The notes below the pieces were generated by a model. It was not told the DNA's origin. It saw only the letters and a list, made by a program, of their open reading frames with translations, and did no database searches. The translations under genes and the position numbers were made by a program. DNA of 64,000 nucleotides from Corticium candelabrum (lineage: Eukaryota > Porifera > Homoscleromorpha > Homosclerophorida > Plakinidae): contig NC_085088.1 of NCBI RefSeq assembly GCF_963422355.1, positions 7,551,485-7,615,484 on the forward strand, in the 5' to 3' direction. This document shows, in pieces, positions 1 through 37,490 of this stretch. Numbering within the stretch: position 1 is the first letter of the stretch; each line of letters opens with the position of its first letter.

Positions 1-960
1 TGAACACACACATACATGCGTGTGCCCTCAAATGCATGAGAGGTCACTGAGGTATGCGTGCATGCACACATACAATTCATGATTGACTGTTATCATCTAC
101 TAGCTGAGTAACCCGTTCTTTGCCCGGGCTGATCTACATTATTGATTGCTAGTTAGTATCCCGTTTAATTAATCAAGACAAATGAAAATGTAACCGAGTG
201 TCCCGTTCAGAAAACGTGTAGGTGGATTCAGTGTAAATGCAGGCAGTCAGAATTTGGATTGCTGGAAGCTTTGTGAAGGACGAGAACACGTACAGTCTAC
301 ACGGAACTGGTGTGGGTGTGCGTTCAGGTGTTAGTTAATATCCCACTGAAAACAAATGAAAACGTATTTGAGTGTCCCGTTTCTAAAAAAGTAGCAGCAT
401 TGCTGCAAGTTCCCCGTTCAGAGTTAGACATCCGGCCAGCTAAAATTTGGAAGTCACGTGCAGTTATTTTCTCACCCTGATAAGTGGCTCCCCGTATATA
501 GGACAAATTCACATCTCGTCTCGCAGCCATTTTGATGGTCCCATTGGACATCACTTCAAAGACGTTGCTGCCATTGTAGGAAACAGGTGTAGCGACCGTG
601 CCAACTATTCAACCCATGTACACAGGCAAACAAAGATAGACGTATTCTTAAAGACCCGGATATAGTAAAAAATATCTTGTTCTTATCGACGTTACTGATA
701 ATAAACAACACGCTCCGTGCATACAGTCTGAGGTCAAAATTGGGCAGTTTAAATTTGGTGGAGATGCGAAGTGTCGTTCTAGAGAAATTCGTGCGCAAGT
801 GAAGGCGGGTTCAATTGGCAAGAAATGGCGTCATCCCAAAGAACTCTGGAAGACAACGACACCTTCACCGTCAAGCTCGATCAATTCGGCATGCAAGAGC
901 AAGTTTGGTGGCGCTATTACTCGCTGTTTTGGAGATACGCAGGTACATAGAAACACAAAC
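1..960. other. Non-coding flank, no gene recognised
   Basis: I see no supportable gene here. Short open frames on both strands have no recognisable domain, and the ones near the right edge run into the CA repeat. The stretch at about 105-180 looks like degenerate repetitive DNA, but I could not assign it to a family. Confidence 0.4.
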
Positions 961-993
961 ACACACAGACACAGACACAGACACAGACACAGA

Positions 994-1089
<96 letters not shown>
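961..1089. repeat. (CA)n microsatellite with CAGACA prefix
   Basis: A run of ACAGAC units passes into a nearly pure CA tract (about 994-1076). It forms one side of a CA-SINE-CA sandwich with the tract at 1495-1573. Confidence 0.95.
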
Positions 1090-1109
1090 TGGACAAATGG
1101 ATATGCCCT

Positions 1110-1492
1110 TCAGTACAGTACTAAAGATAGCACCCCCAAACTATTTCTACGTGGGGCCTCCAGTGCTACTCAGAGTTTTAGGCACACTGACGTACCCCTA
1201 GGTGCTTGGCCAGAGCATCCAAGGGCACTACCTTTAGCGCAGCCTCGGGACTGGACATCAAGCCAACAAGTACCCATGCTGCGTGATGTTCTTCCAAGCC
1301 GGCGGTCTTGTCCACTCCCAGTCAATGACCGGGTACTCATTTATACACATGAGTTGAGAGAGGCAATTGCGTGTGAGTTCCTTGCCCAGAGAAATTACAC
1401 CTGTGCCAATCCTGCACTTGAACTCATGACCTAAAGGTCCTGGATCTTTTCATTCTCCAAATACAACTCTCTAACCAATTGAGCTACAGACG
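1110..1492 (-). mobile_element. tRNA-derived SINE, family B (copy 1)
   Basis: On the minus strand a tRNA-like head starts near 1490. An A-box-like TAGCTCAATTGG lies at 1486-1475 and a B-box-like GAGTTCAAGTG at 1425-1415, followed by a tRNA-unrelated body to about 1110. The body, including a stretch around 1360-1400, is similar to a second copy at about 42170-42540. Both copies have (CA/TG)n immediately next to the head. The exact 3' end is unclear. It is not a functional tRNA because no cloverleaf acceptor stem is evident. Confidence 0.65.
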
Positions 1493-1534
<42 letters not shown>

Positions 1535-1535
1535 A

Positions 1536-1574
<39 letters not shown>

Positions 1575-1578
1575 CTCT

Positions 1579-1621
<43 letters not shown>
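1493..1621. repeat. (CA)n followed by (TA)n microsatellite
   Basis: CA dinucleotides run from 1495 to about 1573, interrupted by a few CACT units, and a pure TA tract follows at about 1581-1620. Confidence 0.95.
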
Positions 1622-1625
<4 letters not shown>

Positions 1626-1995
1626 TTAGATATACATACAAGTGTAATCTAAAACTAATCAACAAAAAGTTCATTACTGTGTCTAAACCAATCTACATAG
1701 CAACATCCTGGCATTGTAAGACCATAATTTAACACAGTTGTTCAAGAAGATTTCTGAAAGCTTTACTGACTGTCATACAGATTGCATGATAACACACACA
1801 CCTTGTGATGTCATGTTAACCGCATTATTAGGACCCTGTTGCTGACTGCTCAACTTCTGGTTTTGAGTCAGCATAGTGTCTTGCTTTGTCCAATCTTTAG
1901 TTGAAACAGTAGATATTTGTTGAGAAGCAACAGCCTACAAATGACATCAGTTCACATGCAGTGTTACAATATACATTGGAGCAGAAGCTGCCAAC

Positions 1996-3945
1996 CCTTT
2001 GATAATAGTCAGCCTTTAGTTCTCCAGAACTAGTCTTGATGGGAGCTCCTCCACCAGGACTGCCAAATGGAAAGAAGATGCCATCAGAAGACACAACAGT
2101 TTCTGTCTTGGTCTAGAATGACAGCAATCAAACTGTAAAATTAACATATTATGCCCTTTAGTACATCCCAAGTACCAACACAACAAGTTAATTCACTAAT
2201 TCAATAAAAGCAAAACCAGTGTCTTGATGTTAACAGTGTCAAGAATATAAAATACTTGAATGTTCTCTCTCAATAAATTTAACTTAATTAACTTCTCAGC
2301 AGATAGACAATTTAAAACATTGTTTTGTTTCTTTATTCTCATTTTTGCTGTCGGAATGCAGAACATTTCTTAATCAGACAAAACCATAGTGTCTCTTGAC
2401 CTGCTTTCCTAAAGCTGCTATCACACATCACACTTCAGCAGCCAAACCACCATAAATTTCTATAGCTCAGCGATAAGGCTAAGATAAGGTTAAATCCAGT
2501 ATCCTGCTAGTTGATGTCAATACCAAATGTCAGCTATAATGTCACATTTCAGGTTCAGCATATTAGCTTATACTCTTGTAATCCATGCTTAAATTAAGGC
2601 TGTCAATTTCACCTCTTAAACAATATGAGGCAATCAACAATCTGTCTGTGCACAACAGTGTATGCCTGCCTTGTTCCCGGTCTTTCTCTGTGCTAAGTTG
2701 CCATATCACACATTCTTACACGTGCCAGGTTGGAAAACTGTTCCGTCATTAGAAGCAATTCAATAACTGAAGCAACCGACATAGTTTATAAACAGAAAAA
2801 CCCTATAGTAAGAGAGCCTCAAAATCTACCCAAATGCAATAATATAATTGGAACAATATATTATACTTTACAGTAAATTATACACCAGGGGCAACGGAAG
2901 CTCCTTTGGATTGGGGGGGGGGAGAAAGCTTTGCAACAGACTACCACCATTTTGATTTTGTGACAGAAGTAGCCTGAGCAGCATGCACACAAATGATCAC
3001 GAATGAGTCAACTACAACACCATTCACTGAAACGAAGTCCCATTACATAGCATCCAGTATTAGAGGGAAATCCCGATATTCTCCTCTTCTCCTCCCCATT
3101 CCGCCATGTATAACTTGTAACATTGACATCATACACACTTATGTCACATCTATACATGTGCCTGTGCCAGCATGCACACACACGCATGCACACATGCAGG
3201 TAGTTTACTGTTATTCTTGGGTGGTCATTATATAGCTAACTGACAGTTAATTAATCATGCACAATAGTTTGCTGTCAGAAACTTACAAAGTAAGCATATG
3301 TAGGCTAGAACAATCACCAAAACTGATCCACAGACACGTGCACTGACACTGGAGCACACACAAACTGACAGACAAACAACAGACACTACCAAACAGTCAG
3401 TACATGCACTCACCAAATGACCAGGAGGCAGCCCACTTCGAACGACTGGTGCTTTCTCCGTCACTCGATTTTCTACATTATCACGTGGCGTGCTAACCAC
3501 ACGGCACTCTACTGCAGAAGTTTCATGCGTATGTTGCTCCTTTTCATTGAAATTGGGCTCTACAGGAGCTCTCTCATTCTTTTCATAGCTCAGAGGCTCA
3601 GCAAGACGCAAGATGTGGCGTAGCTCCGATATACTAACTACATTGGCTTCATCTGCTTTCTCTCGATCTCGCTGGCTCGTCTGTCGGACTGTGAGGCCGA
3701 CTTTCTTGCCTTGAGTAGGAGGCCCACCAGGCTTCAGTGGCTTTCCACGTTGCTTCCCCTGAGAAGGTCGTGTCACTGTTGTCAGCTTCTGTAAATTTGC
3801 GTGCCTTTTTCTTACCATCGAGGAGGTGTGAGGAACATTTCGCTAGAAACAAGAGAAAGTTGCCGTGACATACTGTGACATGAAACACAACGTTCGACTT
3901 TCGGATGTTCTCACAAGTATATACCTCTGAATTATACTTCAACAT
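1996..3945 (-). CDS. Putative ciliary/centrosomal protein, N-terminal exons
   Basis: Three exons join in phase on the minus strand. 3945-3925 encodes MLKYNSE and is followed by a GT donor. 3844-3414 has a ttgtttctag acceptor and a gtgagt donor. A third exon from 2112 (ttctag acceptor) runs to about 1996 with a weak donor. The visible part is basic and low in complexity, with a conserved-looking stretch VSISELRHIL in the second exon. The third exon carries the glycine-rich motif FPFGSPGGGAP. Motifs of this kind occur in coiled-coil centrosome/cilium proteins of the CCDC66/CSPP1 type, but I cannot fix the family, so no symbol is given. The start codon lies 311 bp from the divergent HPS3 start. 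Downstream exons would continue towards position 1 or beyond and were not identified. Confidence 0.5.
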
Positions 3946-4256
3946 CTCTAGTAAATTTTATCACCATGACGATGTTTGACATATCCCGTATAATGTACCG
4001 CGACGTTTCGCGCATCTAGAGGTTGGGCATTGACGTCATCGGGTTATAGCAACGGTTGCTAGGTCGCCATGTTGAGTGGCAAAACAAGTCGTGTTTTCAA
4101 AGACCCAGAGTAAACTTCTTGTGTCTTACAAATGTCTGGAATGTGGCAACCTAGGTTCTATTAATTAATAAACAACTTTGAAAACATGTTTAGCCCGTTT
4201 GGTATGGAGACGCGTACTTGGTCCACGTGACTTGCGAAGCCCCGGATAATTTGAAA
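3946..4256. promoter_or_regulatory. Divergent promoter between the 3.9 kb minus gene and HPS3
   Basis: This is the 311 bp between the two opposed start codons. It contains a perfect CREB/ATF octamer TGACGTCA (4031-4038), a 15-bp perfect palindrome TAGCAACGGTTGCTA (4047-4061), and a CACGTG E-box (4224-4229) 28 bp before the HPS3 ATG. The palindrome holds GTTGCTAGG-like RFX half-sites, but in everted rather than canonical inverted order. No TATA box is obvious. Confidence 0.55.
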
Positions 4257-32000
<27,744 letters not shown>

Positions 32001-32377
32001 TAGTGGTAAGCTAGGTGTTTGAAGAAAGAGAGAAATTCAATCAGAATAGTGATGGAGTCACCAGCAAGAAGGTTTGCTAGATTGTGTAATATTCTGAGGA
32101 CAACTGTATTTACCATACTATGTAAAACCGATGCTTTTTGTATTACAAGCAATTCTTCTTTAACTGATGGTCTTTGATATATCCAGACTACTGAATATTA
32201 GTTATGCATAATTCTGTTGGTTGTATGCATAAAGCTTTCTTACCCTTAATTTTTGCATCAGTAATCAAGGAAAGTGATAAGACCACTGTGCGCATCATAC
32301 ATACAATGCAGCAGCCAAACCCAGTGCGGTTCATGCAGACTAAGCTAAGTTAAACTTTTAATTAAATATAGATAGTT

Positions 32378-32383
32378 AATAAA
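32378..32383 (+). terminator. Candidate HPS3 polyadenylation signal
   Basis: AATAAA about 380 bp after the HPS3 stop codon, just before the foldback element. It is the first clear hexamer I noticed downstream of the stop. Confidence 0.4.
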
Positions 32384-32440
32384 GCCCTGTTTGAACAAGA
32401 AACAAAGTAAACGAAAGAAGTTTCTTGGTTGGCTAGTGTA

Positions 32441-33004
32441 GAAATCCAAATTTGGAACCTCAATGTCTTAACCTGTGTATATTGTTTAGAATAGAAAAAA
32501 CTGACATATCAACTACGATACTATGTAGCCTTCGTCAGGGTAACTACCTAATTCAAACTAAAATTTTAAGTACTAAGATGTTACGTTTATTGGTCAACAA
32601 TTAGTAACATCCTGGATATGGTGTCACATTTGTTTGATTCTTCTCTGGAATTTCGAGGTCACGAGTGGTTCCAGCATTTGCATTCTCGATTTCTAAGTCA
32701 TGATTCCGCTGGTGCTGCACACACAATCAAGAAACCAGCACCAGCTTGTGAATCGTGACTTAGGAATCAGGATTGCAACAGCTGGAAACAACTCGTGACC
32801 TCAAAATTCCAGAGAAGAAGCAAACAAAATGTGACACTATATCCAGGATGTTATTAATTGTTAACCAATAAACATAATGTCTTAGTACTTTAGTTTGAAC
32901 TAATTACTCTGAAGAAGGCTACAGTATTGTAGTTGAAACGTCAGTTTGTTTTATTCTAAACAAAACGATGTACACAGGTAGGGACATTGAGGTTACAAAA
33001 ATCT
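32441..33004. mobile_element. 560-bp foldback element between HPS3 and the phosphatase gene
   Basis: Two arms of about 250 bp are inverted copies: GGAACCTCAATGTC...TAGCCTTCGTCAGGG...ACATCCTGGATATGGTGTCACAT...GGAATTTCGAGGTCACGAGT on the left and their diverged complements on the right. The centre lies near 32725. It fills most of the space between two convergent genes. Confidence 0.85.
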
Positions 33005-33199
33005 AAATAAGAAATAAAGTACTTGAGAAAATTACAGACAAATGCTAGACATGTAATATTATTTTGGCAACTTTGTATTTAATTGGAACAGTTGACTTTC
33101 ATACCGAGAAAACTCCTAAACATTTTACAGTTTTACAATTGATTGTGTTGTGTTAGACATCAATTGATTTTTGCAGTAGGATAGTGCTCAATACAATTC

Positions 33200-33205
33200 T
33201 TTATT
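33200..33205 (-). terminator. Candidate polyadenylation signal of the phosphatase gene
   Basis: TTTATT on the plus strand (AATAAA on the minus strand), about 130 bp after the stop codon at 33333. Confidence 0.5.
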
Positions 33206-33332
33206 CATCATCAATCCATTTGTAGCTGGATGGCTGGCTGGAATCGGGGAAAGAAATGGTTGTTGTGCCAAAAATGCATTCCTGCAGTCAAGCACACATG
33301 GTGAAATTCATCAACTAAGTAATTATACAGCT

Positions 33333-34460
33333 TCATACTTCACAATTCTGGAGATATTTGAGAAAGCCATAGTTTGGGTTAATAAAAGGTCGTTTAGACT
33401 TCACAAAATGATATGCCTACAAAAGATGTAGCTAATATTGTAATAGTTACCAATTTGGATGTGATGACTGACTGTACCTTTTTTAGACTCCAGTTCCTGG
33501 CTTTCATCAGGTAAGCTATGACTATAGTTGATGATCGGCTATAAGTACATACACACATTACATTATTCGAATTCTGTTACTGTAGTTGTGAATACTTTGA
33601 ATGCACAAACCTCATCCCCATCTTGCAGTGTACAAGGACGCAACCATTATTGGCAGATTCATCAATCCCTTTCGCAGTTTTGATGAATTCAGTTGCAACA
33701 TCAAAGTACACCGAAATGTCAGAATAGGGATAATCATCTACTGGACACTGCAGATACTAAAGATAACAATTAAACTCATGGTCACTAAAATTAGACAAGC
33801 TGGAAGATACTCTATAGAAACCTGAAATTCTGCCTGGTAAGGACAGTCGCAGTCATCAGTTACGTTTACAATATGAGTAACACCAAGGTCAGTTAAGCAC
33901 TGATGTGTTGAAGCAGAATCATAACTTCCCAAGTACAAGAAATCCTAGAATTAACCGATATCAATTTTTGAAACAAACAGTATATTTGGCTATCTAGGCT
34001 ATGAGCATACTTAAAGCCAGAAGCATTGCTGTAGTTTAAGTTTCTAAAGAGCAAAAATGCAGACTTCATAAATTTACTACTGGTACAGGTCTATCTTTAT
34101 AAACACACTGCACCTTACATACAGCATCATATCGATTGTGGTAGAGTGACACTTAATTAAACTTTAGAGTAAAGTTATGCTATAGTAAGAGTGTTGAATA
34201 GCGAGAGTCTTCAGTCTTCTCATAGCGAGTGTATTGTACTACTTGTTGCAGTATATATATATATATATTCAACCCAAGTATTCAGTCATGAGTACTGAGC
34301 CAAGTGCAATAACATTGATTATAGCAAGCTAGTATAGGTATTGAATTTCACTGTCAAGACTTTTGCTAACAGACAGCTATAAGACCTCCTAGTTTGTAGC
34401 GAGAACTTTTGCCATAAACACTACTAAAACAATGGCTATGCATTCACATATGTTAGAACA

Positions 34461-34529
<69 letters not shown>

Positions 34530-35234
34530 CCTATGTATTGGCCAGTTATCAAGTGTTTGCAAGTGACAGTAATGCCTTGAATGGGTTAGAATGACTTACC
34601 TGAGTGATGGATAAAAGCAATAATCTATCAGTACCATTCCCAACAAAGAAATTATGCCTTCAGCTAACAGAGTGTCTTCATAATGCAATAAAATATACCT
34701 TAAACTATAAGCAATGATCAGGAACTGAATCGTTTGCGAGTTGTTGGAATGACACTCTAGATAAGAAGAATCTGCAATGTTCCTCAGCGATCATGTTGAC
34801 ACAATCTAGTAGCAACGGGTCTTCTTCTTTTGCCACATTTGTTGAGAAAACGAAAGTTACAGCTTTATTCATCGCTTCTATGATCTGTAAACCCGATCGT
34901 CTCTTACATGTCATTTCTCCTAGAGAGTTCAACGAGATCCTCCTTCATTTCTGACTGCAGGACATTTCAGTCACTTTATGGTATTGAAAATAACTTAAGA
35001 CACTCCATATACAGAGCGATTAGGACTGACTTTGAGGCTTCTAGCAGGTCATCTGGCATGTGAATGGTTAATGCAACTTTGACACTTCAGCTGCACTACA
35101 CGTAGAGAACTCTTTTCTGTTGACTGAGATAATGTGTTCCTTCTTTTATTATAGATATATGTTGTCTTTTTCTGTTTTGTCTTTTTTCACTTTCTTTACG
35201 TTTATTTTGCACCATGTTTATGTGTGCAATGCAG

Positions 35235-35268
<34 letters not shown>

Positions 35269-37457
35269 TATGTGTCGTGCTCAACCAGATCAGTCTGGTT
35301 TGTAAAGTCTATTACAAGTACCGGAAGCAAACCCTGCTTCAGAAGTACTTAGACCATCACGGCTGTCTAGAAAGAAGACATGACTTTACGAAGGATCCGA
35401 GTAGATCCCAGAAGCACTGTTTTCTGTAAGTGCTGCAGGTTGTGATGACCTGCAATAATGTCCAGCCACCGTGCAATACCTGCTTGCACTGTGCCCAAGC
35501 TCCCAAGACCACCGGAACCACCAGTGTTCGACAATGCCACATGCGTCTTATCTCCACTCGCAAGTCGCTGTACTTCACCAACTTCTCAGCATGTTTCTTG
35601 CCAATGTTGCCATCAGCAGGACAGCTGATATCAATAAGAAGACAAGTGTTTGTTTTCCTATTTCTGAGACAGATGTCTGGACGATTGGCTTTGATCTTCC
35701 TGGCAGTGGGGATGGTGGTATCCCACATCATAGTAATGTCATCCTTCTCCACAAGCCTATCAGGATGATGCCGGTACCATCCGCTCTCCACTGGAACCCC
35801 AAAATGGCGACAAACATCCCAGTGACTGATGGAGGCCACCTGATTGTGTCGATCGGTGTAGTCCATCGCTGCCAAAGCACTACAGCCTGCCACAATGTGG
35901 TCGACTGTTCCAGGCCAACACTGCACATGCGGCAAGTAGGACTGACATCACGATGTAGAATCTTGAGCTCATGGTACCGAGTCCGAAGAGCTTGGTCTTG
36001 AGCAGCAACAACCAGTCCCTCAGTTGCAGCAGGAAGATTTGCTGCCTTTAGCCATCCGTAGGTCTCTTTCATGTCCACAGGCGGTTGCTCAGTGAGATGG
36101 CGATACTGCCTGTGCATAGGCTTCCCGCTCCAGGACCGCACACGAAGAGAACTGCAACACGTACGGTAATGTCTCGCATCTGTTTTAGGCGCTTGCTCGA
36201 AGCCACCTTCAACCGAGATGGATGCATTCCTGTGTAAGTTCTGCGACTTGTCGTCCAAAGCAAGACTCCTCCGCAGCTGTGCAGTAAACCGACAAGCCAT
36301 GCGCTTGATCGAGTGTGAAGATTTTCCAGAGTCACACTCCCGTATCATCTGCATGAAAGGATCAGAACTGTCAGCAAGGTAACAGTTCAGCCTCACAATA
36401 CAAGATTGATATGTCGACTCAATCTGTTGTAACCCCCTACCCCCATCACTGCAAGGAGCGTACAGTCGGTCAACGTCTGCAGCAGGATGGTGGACACCGT
36501 GCATAGAGAGGAGCTTTCTGGTCCGTCGATCGAGCTGCTGCAGGTCTGTGCACCCCCAATGAATGACGCCAAAACCGTAAGTGAGAACCGGTAGTGCAAA
36601 CCCATTGATGGCTAGAATCTTGTTCCGACCATACAACTCAGTGCGGAGAACCACCTTCACTCTGCGCAAGTACTCGCGACTGAGTCTCTCCCGCATCATG
36701 CTGTGCTGAATACCGTTACTCTCATCTACACCCAAGTACTTGTAGAGTTGACCCGGTTCCAGACAGTTGATGGTGTCCGTTTTTCCTACCGTCACCCCAG
36801 AGTTGTGTCCAGATAGTCTGCCGTTGACAAAGTGTGCAACAGCACATTTGTCCAGACCAAACTTCATCTGGATGTCATCAGAGAAGGTACGAACCGTGTG
36901 CAACAACCCGTCCAACTGATCAGAGTTTCTACCATACAGCTTCAGATCATCCATGTAAAGTAGATGACTGATAAGCTGACGTTTGGCAGTCTCACCATGC
37001 CCAGTGGTCATCCGGTAGCCGTAACCCGTTCTGTTCAACTCCTTACTCAGAGGATTGAGAGCCATACAGAAGAGAAGTGGAGAAAGTGAGTCACCTTGGA
37101 AAATACCCCTCCTGATCTGCATAAGCCTCGTCTTGATCGTACTATTCCCGCAAGAAAGTACCATCGATGTCCTCCAACTCTTCATCACACGTGACAAGAA
37201 CCCGCACAAGACTGGACTGATCTTATGCAGCTGAAGGCATTGGAGCAACCAACTGTGTGGCACGCTGTCATAGGCTTTCTGATAGTCCACCCAAGCCATG
37301 CTCAAGCTCTTGTGCCTGGTCCTACAGTCTTCGGTAAGCAGCTTGTTGATCAACAGCTGATCCTTTGCACCAAAAGATCCCTGTCGACAACCTTTCTGCT
37401 CCGGAGCCATGAGATTTCTCTGATCCAAATGCCCTGCAATCCTCTGCCTGATGACTG

Positions 37458-37490
<33 letters not shown>

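Noticed and set aside
799-1434. Long open frames through the CA, GT and TA tracts (also near 6857, 23106, 43543 and 48470)
   Set aside because: Poly-His/Thr, Cys/Val or Tyr/Ile runs are translations of dinucleotide repeats, not proteins. Only the part of the 23106 frame before the GT tract is real HPS3.
4218-4256. HPS3 start at 4218 or at the ATG near 4187
   Set aside because: The codon at 4218 is TTG, and the upstream ATG frame hits a stop within 15 codons. The ATG at 4257 gives the N-terminus that matches the family.
34705-34932. 75-codon minus-strand open frame upstream of the phosphatase catalytic exons
   Set aside because: It ends in a stop with no usable donor, and the exons on either side (39472 and 33944) already join in phase with a continuous PSEII-E-DFLYLGS sequence.
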